Origin: Nitrosomonas sp. JL21
GTDB lineage: Bacteria > Pseudomonadota > Gammaproteobacteria > Burkholderiales > Nitrosomonadaceae
Direction of reading: 5' to 3'
NCBI RefSeq assembly: GCF_009833095.1
Contig: NZ_QRCB01000043.1
Coordinates: forward strand, 1 to 64,000
Length of the DNA stretch: 64,000 nt
Position 1 is the first letter of the stretch. Every line of letters begins with the position of its first letter. Below, in pieces: positions 48,652 through 59,817 of this stretch. Under the pieces are notes generated by a model. It did not search any database and was not told where the DNA came from. It saw nothing but the letters and a program-made list of their open reading frames with translations. A program made the position numbers and the translations under genes.

Positions 48652-48962
48652 CTGAGTGCACTCCAAAATTCTAAAAGGGCGCATTATATCCTGAATGAGC
48701 AGTTTTGTTCAAATGGATATGGCACTTTAAATGCTGGCGGATAAATGAATATTTTGCTGGCAACCCTCTTGAAAAGGGATTCGAAGTAAACTCCAGGTTG
48801 TGGCTGGCAGTCGAGATTGCGTTGAGGCTTTGAAAAAGTAGTCAACGTAGCTGACATGATGAGATCCTCGCAAAAGCCCAACCTCCCAGAAACATTTCTG
48901 AATCTGATTTTCTAATTTCAACGCAACCTGACCGAGCGCGAGTGCAATAATTTTCAATCTTC

Positions 48963-49637
48963 TTAGATGAGGCCATGCTCGGCAAACGACAATGTGGTGC
49001 CATTGGCCACAATGAAATGATCGAGAACCTTGACATCGATCATAGCGAGAACTTGCTTCAGATCATGGGTCAGTGTTTTGTCGGCATGACTGGGCTCAGC
49101 AGTTCCGGACGGGTGATTATGCGCAAAAATCAGGGCAGCGGCATTATGGTATAACGTGCGCTTGATGATCTCCCGCGGATAAACGCTGGTTTGTGTAAGG
49201 GTTCCACTAAACAACTCTTCAGTGGCGATGACATGATGTTGCGTATTCAGAAAAATTCCAATGAATACCTCGTGATGTTTATTCGCGAGGCTAAGCCGTA
49301 AATAATTTCTGACCAAATCCGGAGAATTCAGTGCGCTGCCGTTTTTAAGTTCTTCCCCCAAGGCGCGGCGAGCCATTTCCAATACCGCCTGCAGCTGAGC
49401 ATATTTTGCGCTGCCCATGCCTGGCAATTGACAGAAACTGGCGTGACCGGCGGCAAATATATTCGTCAAGCTGCCAAAATGTGAAAGTAGTTCTCTGGCT
49501 AAATCAATGGCGCTTTTTCCGGTAATGCCCGTTCGCAAGAATATGGCCAGCAATTCGGCATCGGAAAGAGAAGCCACACCTTTCTGTAGCAGTTTTTCAC
49601 GAGGCCGCTCGGATATGGGCCAATCTGTAATCGCCAT
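48963..49637 (-). CDS. radC: RadC family JAB-domain protein
   Basis: The 224-residue protein has an N-terminal helix-hairpin-helix-like region and a C-terminal JAB/MPN domain with [16 protein letters not shown] (metal-binding His and Asp). RadC was once linked to DNA repair; the exact role is unclear. It is next to coaBC as in many proteobacteria. Confidence 0.92.
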   Translation of the reverse strand: MAITDWPISERPREKLLQKGVASLSDAELLAIFLRTGITGKSAIDLARELLSHFGSLTNIFAAGHASFCQLPGMGSAKYAQLQAVLEMARRALGEELKNGSALNSPDLVRNYLRLSLANKHHEVFIGIFLNTQHHVIATEELFSGTLTQTSVYPREIIKRTLYHNAAALIFAHNHPSGTAEPSHADKTLTHDLKQVLAMIDVKVLDHFIVANGTTLSFAEHGLI

Positions 49638-49834
49638 ATGAATATTGCCGGTAATTTAATGATGTAAAATGAGGCTCTGTCGCTGCTTAGGGCTTCAGAA
49701 ATTCCTATTCATTACGGCAACGAACAAGGTAACATTGAGCGGCTCGAAAAACATGTACTTAGGCTTATTTTAAACTGATCCACGATGTGACTGATGATCC
49801 TTCGTATTCTTCTTATCCCGGAAAACCTGTTGTC

Positions 49835-51052
49835 ATGACAATGCAACATTCTCTCACAGCAAAAAAACATCTGTTGCTAGGCATCTCGGGCGGCGTAGCT
49901 GCTTATAAAACGGCTGAGCTGGCGCGAGTATTGACCCAGGACGGCATCACTATACAGACGGTAATGACGGCGGCTGCGTGTCGTTTTATCGGCCCGGTGA
50001 CGTTGCAATCACTGACGGGCAATGCGGTATATACTGATTTATGGGATACCAATGCTGCGAATAATATGGCGCATATCAATCTATCGCGTCAGGCCGGCAT
50101 GATCCTGGTTGCACCCGCAAGCGCAGATTTCATTGCCAAGCTTGCGAATGGCATGGCGGATGATTTATTGACGACGATCTGCCTGGCACGTGACTGCCCG
50201 CTTCTGATAGCGCCTGCGATGAATCGCCAAATGTGGAGCAATCCTGCAACTCAACGGAATTTATCATTATTGCGGCGCGATGGCGTAACGATACTCGGAC
50301 CTGCCGCGGGGCAGCAAGCTTGCGGAGAGACAGGGATGGGGCGTATGCTCGAAGCCAGTGAACTGGCAGAAGCTGTTCAACAGGCCTTTCGAGTTGATGA
50401 TGCGCCATTGCTGAGGAACAAAAAGGTACTGGTGACTGCCGGGCCTACGTTTGAAGCGATTGATGCGGTGCGGGGCCTTACCAACAAGAGCTCCGGAAAA
50501 ATGGGGTATGCATTGGCCCAGGCAGCGGTGGAAGCAGGTGCAGAGGTGACCCTCGTTTCCGGCCCGACTTGCTTGCTGCCGCCAGCGGTTCATAAATGCA
50601 TCGAGGTAATCAGTGCGGACGATATGCTGCATGCGGTTGAAACAGAAATATCGCAGATTGATATTTTCATCAGTGTGGCGGCGGTAGCGGATTATCGGGC
50701 GGCCACCATCAGTCAGCATAAAATAAAGAAATCCGATGAAAAGTTGACGTTGGAATTAATTCCAAATCCCGACATATTGTCGACCGTCTCCCATCTGCCT
50801 TCACCACCATTCTGTGTCGGTTTTGCCGCAGAGACCGATCAGCTTGAAAAGAATGCCGCGCTGAAACGCCGCCGTAAGAAATTACCGTTATTGGTGGCAA
50901 ATCTAGCCCAGGATGCGATTGGTTCTGATGAGAGTGAACTGATGCTATTGGATGATCATGGCAAGCACATGCTTGCCAAAGCGCCTAAAATAGAACAAGC
51001 GCGGCATTTGATCAAACATATCAGCGCATTGTATGAATTGAAGAAGTACTGA
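49835..51052 (+). CDS. coaBC: Bifunctional CoA synthesis protein
   Basis: CoaBC joins cysteine to 4'-phosphopantothenate and decarboxylates the product. The protein has the flavin CoaC domain ([23 protein letters not shown]) and the CoaB domain ([20 protein letters not shown]). Starts at 49835 or 49841 are both plausible; a GTG at 49787 is less so. It precedes dut, the standard order. Confidence 0.94.
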   Translation: MTMQHSLTAKKHLLLGISGGVAAYKTAELARVLTQDGITIQTVMTAAACRFIGPVTLQSLTGNAVYTDLWDTNAANNMAHINLSRQAGMILVAPASADFIAKLANGMADDLLTTICLARDCPLLIAPAMNRQMWSNPATQRNLSLLRRDGVTILGPAAGQQACGETGMGRMLEASELAEAVQQAFRVDDAPLLRNKKVLVTAGPTFEAIDAVRGLTNKSSGKMGYALAQAAVEAGAEVTLVSGPTCLLPPAVHKCIEVISADDMLHAVETEISQIDIFISVAAVADYRAATISQHKIKKSDEKLTLELIPNPDILSTVSHLPSPPFCVGFAAETDQLEKNAALKRRRKKLPLLVANLAQDAIGSDESELMLLDDHGKHMLAKAPKIEQARHLIKHISALYELKKY

Positions 51053-51054
51053 TC

Positions 51055-51504
51055 ATGAAAAAAATTGATATCAAAATCCTTGATGCACGCTTGAATGAAC
51101 AATTACCTGCTTATGCAACTCCCGGATCGGCTGGATTGGATTTGCGAGCCTGTATCGATCAATCGATGACGATTAATCCTGGGGACACTTGTTTGATTCC
51201 AACAGGTATCGCCCTTCATCTCACCGATCCAGGATTGGCCGCCTTGGTTTTACCGCGCTCGGGCCTTGGCCATAAGCATGGGATCGTTCTGGGCAATCTG
51301 GTGGGTTTGATCGACTCGGATTATCAGGGGCAGATTTTGGTGTCCTGTTGGAATCGGGGTCAAACCGCCTTTGAATTGAATCCGTTGGAGCGCATCGCAC
51401 AGCTTGTGATAGTGCCCATCATCCAAGTGGAATTCAACATCGTCGACAATTTTGATCTGAGCCATCGCGGCGAAGATGGTTTCGGCAGCACGGGGAAACA
51501 TTGA
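51055..51504 (+). CDS. dut: dUTP diphosphatase
   Basis: Dut hydrolyses dUTP to dUMP. The 149-residue protein has the five family motifs, including [36 protein letters not shown] and the end [12 protein letters not shown]. It follows coaBC after 2 bases. Confidence 0.96.
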   Translation: MKKIDIKILDARLNEQLPAYATPGSAGLDLRACIDQSMTINPGDTCLIPTGIALHLTDPGLAALVLPRSGLGHKHGIVLGNLVGLIDSDYQGQILVSCWNRGQTAFELNPLERIAQLVIVPIIQVEFNIVDNFDLSHRGEDGFGSTGKH

Positions 51505-51950
51505 TGCGCTTAGCTAGCCTACTCTTCCTTCTGACTGGATTGCTGACCGCACATGCGGGTGCATCCGGTAACGATAATCCACAAATCTCTCTGCAAATTT
51601 CCGGGCATACGGTTTCAGCGGAAATTGCTCATACGCAATGGTCCCGATCGCAGGGGCTGATGTACCGCGAATCATTGGCAGAAAATAGCGGCATGCTATT
51701 TGTTTTTACCGAGGCGAGTTACTATAGTATGTGGATGAAAGATACCTATATTCCGCTGAGTGTCGCATTTATTGATGAACAGGGTGTCATCCTGAATATT
51801 GAAGACATGCAGCCCGAAACCAGGACTGCGCACGATTCCGAAGGGATGGCGAAATATGCGCTTGAGATGAATAAAGGATGGTTTGCGGCCAGAAAAATTG
51901 CCGCCGGCGCGCGGGTGACCGGCTTGAATAAGGCCCCCGCGGCTGAGTGA
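51504..51950 (+). CDS. Exported DUF192 protein
   Basis: The ATG at 51504 overlaps the dut stop codon. The protein has a signal peptide (about 1-20, ending AHAGA) and a DUF192 domain with QGLMYRESLAENSGMLFVF and MWMKDTYIPLSVAFID. The family is of unknown function. Confidence 0.88.
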   Translation: MRLASLLFLLTGLLTAHAGASGNDNPQISLQISGHTVSAEIAHTQWSRSQGLMYRESLAENSGMLFVFTEASYYSMWMKDTYIPLSVAFIDEQGVILNIEDMQPETRTAHDSEGMAKYALEMNKGWFAARKIAAGARVTGLNKAPAAE

Positions 51951-51978
51951 AGTAGGTTACGGGAGAAAATGAATTGTT

Positions 51979-53328
51979 TTACTGAAAACGCGGAAGGATG
52001 CCTTTCAATCCACGCATCATTTTGGCTATTCCTCCTTTGTTCATCATTTTCATCATCTTTCTGGCCTGCTCGAACTGCGCCAGTAAACGATTCACTTCCT
52101 GAACTGAAACACCCGCACCCGCTGCAATCCGCCGTTTGCGCGAGGCCTTGAGAATGTCTGGCTTGGCGCGTTCCTGCGGGGTCATCGAGTTGATGATTCC
52201 TTCGGTTCGGTTGATGATCTTGTCATCCACTTTCACATTTTGTGCTGCCTGGCTGATCTGCGCGGGTAACTTGTCCATTAACGCGCTCATGCCGCCCATG
52301 TTTCTCATCTGCTGAAACTGTGCTTTGAAATCATCCAAGTCAAATGACTTGCCGGATTTCATTTTTTTCATGAGCTTCTCAGCTTCTTGCTGATCGGCAC
52401 TTCGCTGAGCCTCCTCGATCAAGCCGAGCACATCACCCATACCCAGGATACGGGATGCCATACGATCAGGATGAAAAGCTTCCAATCCGTTTAATTTTTC
52501 CGCAATCCCGACGAACTTGATCGGCTTGCCTGTGACCTGCTTTACGGATAGAGCCGCGCCGCCGCGCGAATCGCCATCGAGTTTGGTGAGAATGACGCCC
52601 GTGAGCGGCAATGCATCGGAAAATGCCTTGGCCGTATTGACGGCGTCTTGCCCTTGCATCGCATCAACAACGAATAGCGTTTCAATGGGTTTTAATAATG
52701 CCTCCAGTTCGCTGATTTCGCGCATCATGGCTTCATCAATGCCCAACCGTCCGGCAGTGTCGACTATGACGACATCATGATGATGGCGGCGGGCGTAATC
52801 CAGTGCCGATGTACCGATCTCCCCAGGCCGTTGTCCATCCTGAACAGGAAAAAAATCGGCGTTGATTTGCTGCGCCAGGAGTTCAAGCTGCTGAATAGCA
52901 GCCGGCCGGTAAATATCGCAGGACACCAGCAGCACTTTCTTTTTCTTTTGATCCATTAGCCATTTGGCCAATTTTCCGCTACTGGTGGTTTTACCTGCGC
53001 CCTGCAATCCTGCCATCAAAATGACCGCAGGTGGGGCAGTGCTGAGATTAAGGTCAGCCTTCATGCCCCCCATGATGGAGATGAGTTCCTGATGAACTAT
53101 CCCTACGAGCGCTTGACCTGGCGTCAGGCTTGCCATGACTTCGTGGCCCACCGCTTTGTCTTTGATGCTGGCTATGAAATCTTTCACTACCGGTAGCGCC
53201 ACGTCAGCTTCCAACAACGCCAGGCGGATTTCACGCAACGCTTGCTGGATATTGCTTTCAGTGAGTCTGGCCTCACCCCGTAACGTTTTGATGACACCGG
53301 CAAGCCGGCCCGTCAGATTTTCAAACAT
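51979..53328 (-). CDS. ffh: Signal recognition particle protein Ffh
   Basis: The 449-residue protein has the N and G domains (GLQGAGKTTSSGKLA, DTAGRLGID, TKLDGDSRGGAALS) and a Met-rich M domain (MKKMKSGKSFDLDDF, MRNMGGMSAL). It targets inner-membrane proteins with 4.5S RNA. It is divergent from the CcsA-like gene, as in many betaproteobacteria. Confidence 0.97.
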   Translation of the reverse strand: MFENLTGRLAGVIKTLRGEARLTESNIQQALREIRLALLEADVALPVVKDFIASIKDKAVGHEVMASLTPGQALVGIVHQELISIMGGMKADLNLSTAPPAVILMAGLQGAGKTTSSGKLAKWLMDQKKKKVLLVSCDIYRPAAIQQLELLAQQINADFFPVQDGQRPGEIGTSALDYARRHHHDVVIVDTAGRLGIDEAMMREISELEALLKPIETLFVVDAMQGQDAVNTAKAFSDALPLTGVILTKLDGDSRGGAALSVKQVTGKPIKFVGIAEKLNGLEAFHPDRMASRILGMGDVLGLIEEAQRSADQQEAEKLMKKMKSGKSFDLDDFKAQFQQMRNMGGMSALMDKLPAQISQAAQNVKVDDKIINRTEGIINSMTPQERAKPDILKASRKRRIAAGAGVSVQEVNRLLAQFEQARKMMKMMNKGGIAKMMRGLKGILPRFQ

Positions 53329-53474
53329 TCTGTGAACTCCGATAGAAAATAATGGATGCAGAACAATGTGATGATGAAATTAAATAATTATCAAGATTAG
53401 TACTTTGAATTTATCAAAGTGACCTGTAGACTAAACAGTTATTTCTTCCGCTTTTTAAGATATTTGTGATATCG

Positions 53475-54314
53475 ATGACCAGCATTTTAACTTATCTTGT
53501 AGCTATTTTGCTTTATATCCTGATTGGTTGGTATTTTTGGAGAAATACTTGGAATTCACAACCATCCGTCGATGGTGAGCCCGGATTCGTTAATTTGAAC
53601 TGGATGCATTATATGATGCTGGCACCGCTGGCGTTGCATGCAGTCACACTGTACCAGTCGATGTTTATCGGTGCTGGACTGAGCTTTGGTTTAGGCAGCG
53701 CAATTTCAGCTATCGTCTGGTTGACTGCATTCATTTATTGGTTCTCGGGGTTTTTCAATCGCCTGCAGGGACTTCAAACGCTGGTGGCACCCATTGCCGC
53801 CGCAGCTGCGATAGCGCTCGTGCTGCCATTGGTCTTTCCATCGGTGCGTCCATTGGAGAATACCGAGTTACCTGCTTTCAGAGCCCATATGCTGGTCGCT
53901 ATGATGGCCTACAGCTTGTTGACCATCGCGGCTTTGCATGCTTTATTGATGATCGTCGTCGAACGTCACTTGCACCATCCCGCCGCGCACTCAGTCTTAA
54001 CCAATTTGCCGCCGTTGCTGGCGATGGAGAAATTATTGTTCCGCATCATCTGGGCCGGATTCATTCTCCTGACACTGACATTGCTGAGTGGTGTAGTGTT
54101 TTCCAAAGAAGTATTTGGTCAGCCGCTTACTTTTTCGCATAAGACGCTGTTTGGATTTATTTCATGGGGCGTTTTTGCGGCCTTGCTCACTGGCAGGCAA
54201 CTGTATGGATGGCGGGGAAGAATTGCGATCCGCTGGACGCTCACGGGTTTTGTAACGTTATTGCTGGCGTATATTGGCAGTAAGTTTGTTCTGGAAATCG
54301 TTCTGAATCGCTAG
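53475..54314 (+). CDS. CcsA-like cytochrome c assembly membrane protein
   Basis: The protein has eight hydrophobic helices and the CcsA/YpjD-type pattern (FRAHMLVAMMAYSLLTIAALHALL, split here; FSHKTLFGFISWGVFAALL). Such proteins are CcsA/HemX relatives linked to haem or cytochrome c assembly. The ATG at 53475 follows a GTG at 53466 that could also serve. The ffh-divergent location is typical for YpjD. Confidence 0.85.
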   Translation: MTSILTYLVAILLYILIGWYFWRNTWNSQPSVDGEPGFVNLNWMHYMMLAPLALHAVTLYQSMFIGAGLSFGLGSAISAIVWLTAFIYWFSGFFNRLQGLQTLVAPIAAAAAIALVLPLVFPSVRPLENTELPAFRAHMLVAMMAYSLLTIAALHALLMIVVERHLHHPAAHSVLTNLPPLLAMEKLLFRIIWAGFILLTLTLLSGVVFSKEVFGQPLTFSHKTLFGFISWGVFAALLTGRQLYGWRGRIAIRWTLTGFVTLLLAYIGSKFVLEIVLNR

Positions 54315-54587
54315 AAAGCCCTGGAAAAGCTATCAGTGATAGTCATCACGCAAGGCAAAATGGGTTGGGTCTGAGCAGTTTGTCAATGATCAATAACCAC
54401 GTTGAAGCAATTTTACGAAACATGGCCTGATCTTGTAGTATCCAGACCTTCCTCAGAGCTTTCTTAAGCTGGATGTGAAGCATGCTGAAGAACTTTTAAA
54501 ATTATGTGTGAACTCGGAAAACGTGCCGCTATAAAAATGATAGCAGCAAATTATTTGATCAATTACTGGAAATTGTGGAGAGATTGG

Positions 54588-55376
54588 ATGATAAGATTCT
54601 TGCCGGTGACATCGTTTTCTTCATGCAGATCGGATCGTCTCACGCATTCATTTCTTTTTTTACTGCCTATCTTGATCTTGGCAGGATGCGCTCCTCAAAA
54701 ACCCATATTGATTCCCGTGGTGGAATCTGTCCCAGCGCCTGAACCGCAGTATGAAGAGTTGAAGAATGAAATCGCTCGGCTTGAAAAAATAATCGCAGAA
54801 AAAGAAGAGGTCATTAAAAATCAGCAACTGCGTCAGCAGAGCCAAGCGCATGTGCTGAGAGAAACCAACAAAGAAGCTGCTCGTGCTCAAGTCAAGCTTC
54901 ATCGGTTGGCCACAAAACCGAGCACGGCGTCGGCTATTGCAGAGGTCGAGGCTTCATTGGAACATCTGAAACAGACCAGACTCTCGTCGTTTGATCAAAT
55001 CCTGCAAATGCAGGCGCAACGACTATTGGATACCGCAACATTGTTTTATTCGAAAGAGCAATATGCAGCAGCCATGAGCCATGTGGCGCAAGCAAACAGC
55101 TTCATTGGATTGATTCAGGATGAGAAGCGTAAAAAAATAACGCATGTCGATCCCTTGTTGCTTGAATTTCACGTGCCGGTCAAATTACGAACCACGAAGA
55201 ATGTGAATTTACGTAAAGAACCGAATTCACATGCACGCGTATTGAGCACACTCAAGAAAGACACTCATCTGATTGCCAATGCAAATCAAGGGCCATGGGT
55301 ACGTATCCAAATCGACAAAACCCAGGGCTGGGTGCTTTATACGATGCTGGAGCGGGATGAAAGCCGAACTCCGTAA
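54588..55376 (+). CDS. Lipoprotein with coiled coil and bacterial SH3 domain
   Basis: The start at 54588 follows GTGGAGAG. The protein has a signal with lipobox LILAGC, a coiled coil (EELKNEIARLEKIIAEKEEV), a helical middle (SFDQILQMQAQRLLDTATLF) and a C-terminal SH3_3 domain (LRTTKNVNLRKEPNSHARVL, GPWVRIQ, GWVLYTML). It is likely a periplasmic cell-wall-associated lipoprotein. The function is unknown. Confidence 0.8.
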   Translation: MIRFLPVTSFSSCRSDRLTHSFLFLLPILILAGCAPQKPILIPVVESVPAPEPQYEELKNEIARLEKIIAEKEEVIKNQQLRQQSQAHVLRETNKEAARAQVKLHRLATKPSTASAIAEVEASLEHLKQTRLSSFDQILQMQAQRLLDTATLFYSKEQYAAAMSHVAQANSFIGLIQDEKRKKITHVDPLLLEFHVPVKLRTTKNVNLRKEPNSHARVLSTLKKDTHLIANANQGPWVRIQIDKTQGWVLYTMLERDESRTP

Positions 55377-55646
55377 GGAGTTGCTGTTTAATTGACTGCA
55401 CGAACGAATTGTACCGTTGCGAAGTTACTCATTCTCTCGTCTATCGTGCTGAGTTGCCCTGACTGCTGCGTTCCGTGCGTCTATCGCTGCATCTCCTTTG
55501 CCGATGATTAGCGTTTCCTTAGAAAGGAACGTTGAAAAAATACCGAAGGGGCAGGGTGAATGATCAGTACATGTCGATCTGCATGGTCGAGCGCTGAATT
55601 CTTCGGAGCTCTTTAAAAGGAATAGAGAAATAGTGCAGCGCTAGTC

Positions 55647-57302
55647 TTATGCTGCGCTGGGTTTGGGTTGCATGCAGTAGGCTTGATTGCGTCCAGCATG
55701 TTTTGCTTCGTATAGAGCACTGTCGACCCGCGACAGTAGTATGGTCAACGAGGTGTCTTCGGGTTCACTTTGAATGATACCGATGCTTAATGTCACTTGA
55801 ACTGTATTATTGATGGCATTGCAATAAATATTGGCTACATGCGAGCGTATCCGCTCAGCGGTTTTCATTGCTTCATCGACGGTTGTTTCTGTCAATATCA
55901 GTATGAATTCATCCCCCCCATATCGCGCAGCGAAATCGACGCTACGAATGCAATGAAAAATTTTCTTGGCTACCGCAGTCAGGATTTCGTCACCCGCGAC
56001 ATGTCCCAGGCTGTCGTTAAGCGCTTTAAAATAATCCACGTCGATCATCAGCACCGCAAACGGACGTTTATTTCGCGCATAACGGGCGAGCTGATCATTG
56101 ATGATCAAGTTGAGTTTGTTGCGGTTATAGAGTCCGGTCAGACTATCCGTGATCGACAGGGTTTCCAGTAATTGATTCTTCAATTGCATGGCAGTGCTTG
56201 CGGCATTGATTTCAGCTTGATTCTGACGCAGTTTATCCGTCATCTGATTGAACATCTGCGTGAGTTGGCCCATTTCATTTTGTTGAGTGGTGTTCAATTC
56301 GACGTTGAGATCCCCTTTGACGATTCTTTCCGTCGCACAAATGAGTCGTTGCAACGGCACGACAATCGCATGACCCATCCTAAAGGCGATGGCTGCAACT
56401 ATCAGCAGAAGTGTACTGATGAAACCGATGAAGAGATTACGCTGTTGTATCCAAGTCGCGTAGATGGATTCGTGGCTTCTGCTGGCAATGATGGTGATGG
56501 GAGGTTGTTCCGACGTGTAGGCCAAACCGATGGCTTTTTCCTGATGCAATCCCGGAAACATCTCAAACTCACCCGGATTATCCTGCAAGCGTTGCAGCAC
56601 CTCGGGGGCGAGCGATAGCGAAGGATTTGTCTCGTCGTGTGCCAAGGTATGACTGGCCAACATGACATTGCCGTTCTTATCCAATAACAGTACATCCCCA
56701 GGGGGCGATTTCACTGAATCCTTCAAGCTGGGTTGAACATACCGCAAGTCAAACGTTACGATGAGCGCACCCAAAATATAATCATCGATGGACAATACCG
56801 GTACCGAGATGCTCAGCGTTGCTGTTGAATAGGCATCATCCCAGTGAGGAGGAATCACGACATTGCCCTGAATCGAAGCGCTTTCAGGCCAGTTGGGTGG
56901 AAGTGACTCAATGACAGGGGTGGCCATATTGCTTGCAATGATCTTGCCCTCTGTATCGATGACTGTTAATTCGAGCACCGTGTCTAATTTATTGTGTACG
57001 GATTTTAGATAGTGCTCCAATATGATTTGTTGTATCAGTGGTTTATTATCAGCCTGATTGAGCTGGGATAGGCCTTCAATCAGAATCTTGGAAGTGGATA
57101 ATTCTCGGGCAATGTAGACTTGATCCTTGGTCCACAAATCCAATTCACGACTGGCATGATTGGCTAATGCGCGCAGTTCTCGCGTTACATTCTCACTGAT
57201 CATCGTTTCATTTTGCTGAAACGCGAGTATTCCCAACCCTAATGATGGGATTAAAGTGGCTAAGATAGAAAAAACGATGATTTTGCTTTTAATACTTTTC
57301 AA
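55647..57302 (-). CDS. Membrane diguanylate cyclase with Cache and HAMP domains
   Basis: The 551-residue protein has an N-terminal helix, a periplasmic dCache-like sensor (about 30-280), a second helix (about 288-308), a HAMP domain (VPLQRLICATERIVKGDLNVEL) and a GGDEF domain with intact ARYGGDEFILI. It should make cyclic di-GMP in response to a small ligand. An RxxD inhibitory site is not obvious. Confidence 0.9.
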   Translation of the reverse strand: MKSIKSKIIVFSILATLIPSLGLGILAFQQNETMISENVTRELRALANHASRELDLWTKDQVYIARELSTSKILIEGLSQLNQADNKPLIQQIILEHYLKSVHNKLDTVLELTVIDTEGKIIASNMATPVIESLPPNWPESASIQGNVVIPPHWDDAYSTATLSISVPVLSIDDYILGALIVTFDLRYVQPSLKDSVKSPPGDVLLLDKNGNVMLASHTLAHDETNPSLSLAPEVLQRLQDNPGEFEMFPGLHQEKAIGLAYTSEQPPITIIASRSHESIYATWIQQRNLFIGFISTLLLIVAAIAFRMGHAIVVPLQRLICATERIVKGDLNVELNTTQQNEMGQLTQMFNQMTDKLRQNQAEINAASTAMQLKNQLLETLSITDSLTGLYNRNKLNLIINDQLARYARNKRPFAVLMIDVDYFKALNDSLGHVAGDEILTAVAKKIFHCIRSVDFAARYGGDEFILILTETTVDEAMKTAERIRSHVANIYCNAINNTVQVTLSIGIIQSEPEDTSLTILLSRVDSALYEAKHAGRNQAYCMQPKPSAA

Positions 57303-57450
57303 TGCAAATATCCTTATAACGAAGGAATTTTACAGTGTAGCCAAGTTGAGAATATAGTCGAATAAGGATACTTTATTGTCTCTATTTAATCTTCCGAATC
57401 CAATGGCATCGTTTAGACGGTTGGGTGAAAAGCGAGAATTCTGGATAGAA

Positions 57451-57876
57451 CTAGGCGGTATGAAGCGCTACCAATTGTCGATCCGGATAATTGTTCATTT
57501 GATATCCTTGCCATAATCTCGTGGCAATGAATGACGCCACTGCATCAGCGTGTTGTTGCAGATCAGGATTTCCGAGTTCTTCCGTTGTTTGTTTGAAAAG
57601 CTGCAACCAACGCTCGAACAATTCTGCCGTGAGTTCGGGCAATGCAATGTGTTTGGGCATGGGAGCGCCACGGAATCGACTGGTTCCCCGCAATTGAGCA
57701 GACCAGAAGTTGGTCATCTGCACGAAATGGGCATCCCAGTCAATCACATGAGCTTCAAAAATGGGTCCTAAAGAAGGATCTTTTCTGGCTTTGGCGTAAA
57801 AAGTATGCACCAGTTGAGAAATTTCTTCTTCAGTATATCGATCAGGATTAGGTGTAGGAAATGGTGAGTGATTCAT
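57451..57876 (-). CDS. Truncated haemoglobin, group III type
   Basis: The start at 57876 is chosen over an upstream TTG. The 141-residue globin has the group III pattern: TFYAKARKDPSLGPIF, FWSAQLRGTSRFRGAP and the proximal His in MPKHIALPELTAELFERWL. Proteins of this group bind O2 or NO; the role here is unproven. Confidence 0.85.
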   Translation of the reverse strand: MNHSPFPTPNPDRYTEEEISQLVHTFYAKARKDPSLGPIFEAHVIDWDAHFVQMTNFWSAQLRGTSRFRGAPMPKHIALPELTAELFERWLQLFKQTTEELGNPDLQQHADAVASFIATRLWQGYQMNNYPDRQLVALHTA

Positions 57877-58061
57877 AATTTGTTTATGGTTCAAGAGTCT
57901 TACAATGAATAAATATTACAACACACGAAATTTATTTTTTTGTGTAGACAGGGGAGTTTATCTTTCGTTCTTCAAATTGTCCAATTGTAATAAAGTGTGC
58001 GCTATAGTGACGTTGAAAATGACCAGAATTTTTGCCATGAAAAAATTGAATTCACACGCCT

Positions 58062-59672
58062 ATGAAAAATTTAACGGGTAAGGCATTGCTGGTTGATCCA
58101 GCGCTGACCAAATCGACGGCATTCACGCGCGAAGAACGCGAGAACTATGGTTTGCGCGGTTTACTGCCTTATGATGTGGCAAGCATCCATAAGCAAATCG
58201 AACGTGTGCTGGGAAGTATGCGTAGCAAGAGCACTGCGATAGAAAAATATATTTTCCTGAATGCATTATTGGAGCGTAACCAGCGCTTGTTCTATCGCAC
58301 CATGATCGATCACATGGAAGAAATCATGCCTTTGGTCTACACCCCTACGGTCGGGGAAGCGTGCAAGGAATTTGCCCATATCTTTAGAAAACCGCAGGGA
58401 TTTTATATTACGCCTGAGGATCGCGGAGATATCGCCAGAATTTTAAAAAATTGGCCTGACGAAGATATCCGCGTGATCGTAGTCACGGACGGGGAGAGGA
58501 TACTTGGTCTGGGAGATCTGGGTGCCAATGGAATGGGAATTTCGATTGGAAAAATTGCATTGTATGTGGCCTGCGCTGGCATTCATCCGGCGCATTGCAT
58601 GCCCGTCATGCTAGATGTCGGCACCAATAACTTGGTCTTGCGAACCGATCCGCTTTATTTGGGCTATCCCCATCCCCGAATCAGCGGAGAGTCCTATCGA
58701 TCACTGGTCGATGAATTCATCCAGGCTGTTCAGCATTGTTTCCCCAAGGCACTTATTCAATTCGAAGATTTTCTGACGCCGAACGCATTTGAATTTCTGG
58801 ATCGCTACAGCCCGAAAGTGCGGTGTTTCAATGATGATATCCAAGGCACCGCTGCGGTTACATTGGCCGGCATTTATTCTTCATGCCGGATCACTGGCAA
58901 ACGATTTGCCGATTTAAATATCATGTTTCTGGGTACCGGCTCGGCGGCAAGCGGTACGGCGGAATTGCTGGTGGATGCCTTGTGCGTCGCTGGATTGACC
59001 GAGTCTGAAGCGCACAGGCGGCTCTGGTTCATGGGCAGGAACGGATTGGTGACCCTGAACAGCGGCAACATCAAACCGCGCATCAAACCTTTCATGCATG
59101 ACCATCCATCCTATGGATTTGTCGAGGCGATCGGGAAAATCAAGCCAGATGTGCTGATTGGTGCTACCGGCGTTGCAGGAACCTTTACAGAAGCAGTCAT
59201 AGGTGAAATGGCCAGAGTCAATGAACGCCCGGTGATCATTGCGTTATCGAATCCGACTTCGCATACCGAATGCACAGCGGAGCAGGCATACCACTGGAGT
59301 GATGGGCGGGCTATTTTCGCCAGCGGCAGTCCGTTCGATCCAGTGTGGTACAGAAATCAATTGCTTAAACCGGCTCAGGGTAATAATGCCTATATTTTTC
59401 CTGGTATTGGATTAGGTATTCATGCCAGCTCGGCCCGGCTGGTAACGCAAAAAATGTTTCTAGCCGCAGCTCAGGTATTGGCCAGCAGCGTGACAGACGC
59501 TGAGCTCAAAGATGGATCGATTTATCCTAAGCTGACGCGGGTTCGACAGGTATCCCAAGCCATAGCTGTTGCAGTGTGCCGCATTGCACTGCAAGAAGGG
59601 CTGGCAGAGACTGATCTGCCGGGTGATATGGATGATTTCGTTCGATCACTCATGTACGACCCTAATTATTGA
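58062..59672 (+). CDS. maeA: NAD-type malic enzyme
   Basis: The 536-residue enzyme converts malate to pyruvate and CO2. It has the SfcA-type length and motifs: YTPTVGEACKEF, VVTDGERILGLGDLGANGMGI and FLGTGSAASGTAELL (nucleotide fold), with the metal-binding FNDDIQGTAAVT. Cofactor preference cannot be read certainly. Confidence 0.93.
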   Translation: MKNLTGKALLVDPALTKSTAFTREERENYGLRGLLPYDVASIHKQIERVLGSMRSKSTAIEKYIFLNALLERNQRLFYRTMIDHMEEIMPLVYTPTVGEACKEFAHIFRKPQGFYITPEDRGDIARILKNWPDEDIRVIVVTDGERILGLGDLGANGMGISIGKIALYVACAGIHPAHCMPVMLDVGTNNLVLRTDPLYLGYPHPRISGESYRSLVDEFIQAVQHCFPKALIQFEDFLTPNAFEFLDRYSPKVRCFNDDIQGTAAVTLAGIYSSCRITGKRFADLNIMFLGTGSAASGTAELLVDALCVAGLTESEAHRRLWFMGRNGLVTLNSGNIKPRIKPFMHDHPSYGFVEAIGKIKPDVLIGATGVAGTFTEAVIGEMARVNERPVIIALSNPTSHTECTAEQAYHWSDGRAIFASGSPFDPVWYRNQLLKPAQGNNAYIFPGIGLGIHASSARLVTQKMFLAAAQVLASSVTDAELKDGSIYPKLTRVRQVSQAIAVAVCRIALQEGLAETDLPGDMDDFVRSLMYDPNY

Positions 59673-59817
59673 GAAGAAATTAGGACAGTGCTGAAATGGG
59701 GCTGCACGTGGTCGAGGCACTGAAATCCGACTCAAGCTGCATGGGAATACTCATGGCCAGCATTTCTTCCTACCGTTACCTTGTTTGACCGTTGTTTGCG
59801 ACCTGTTTGCGGATTTT

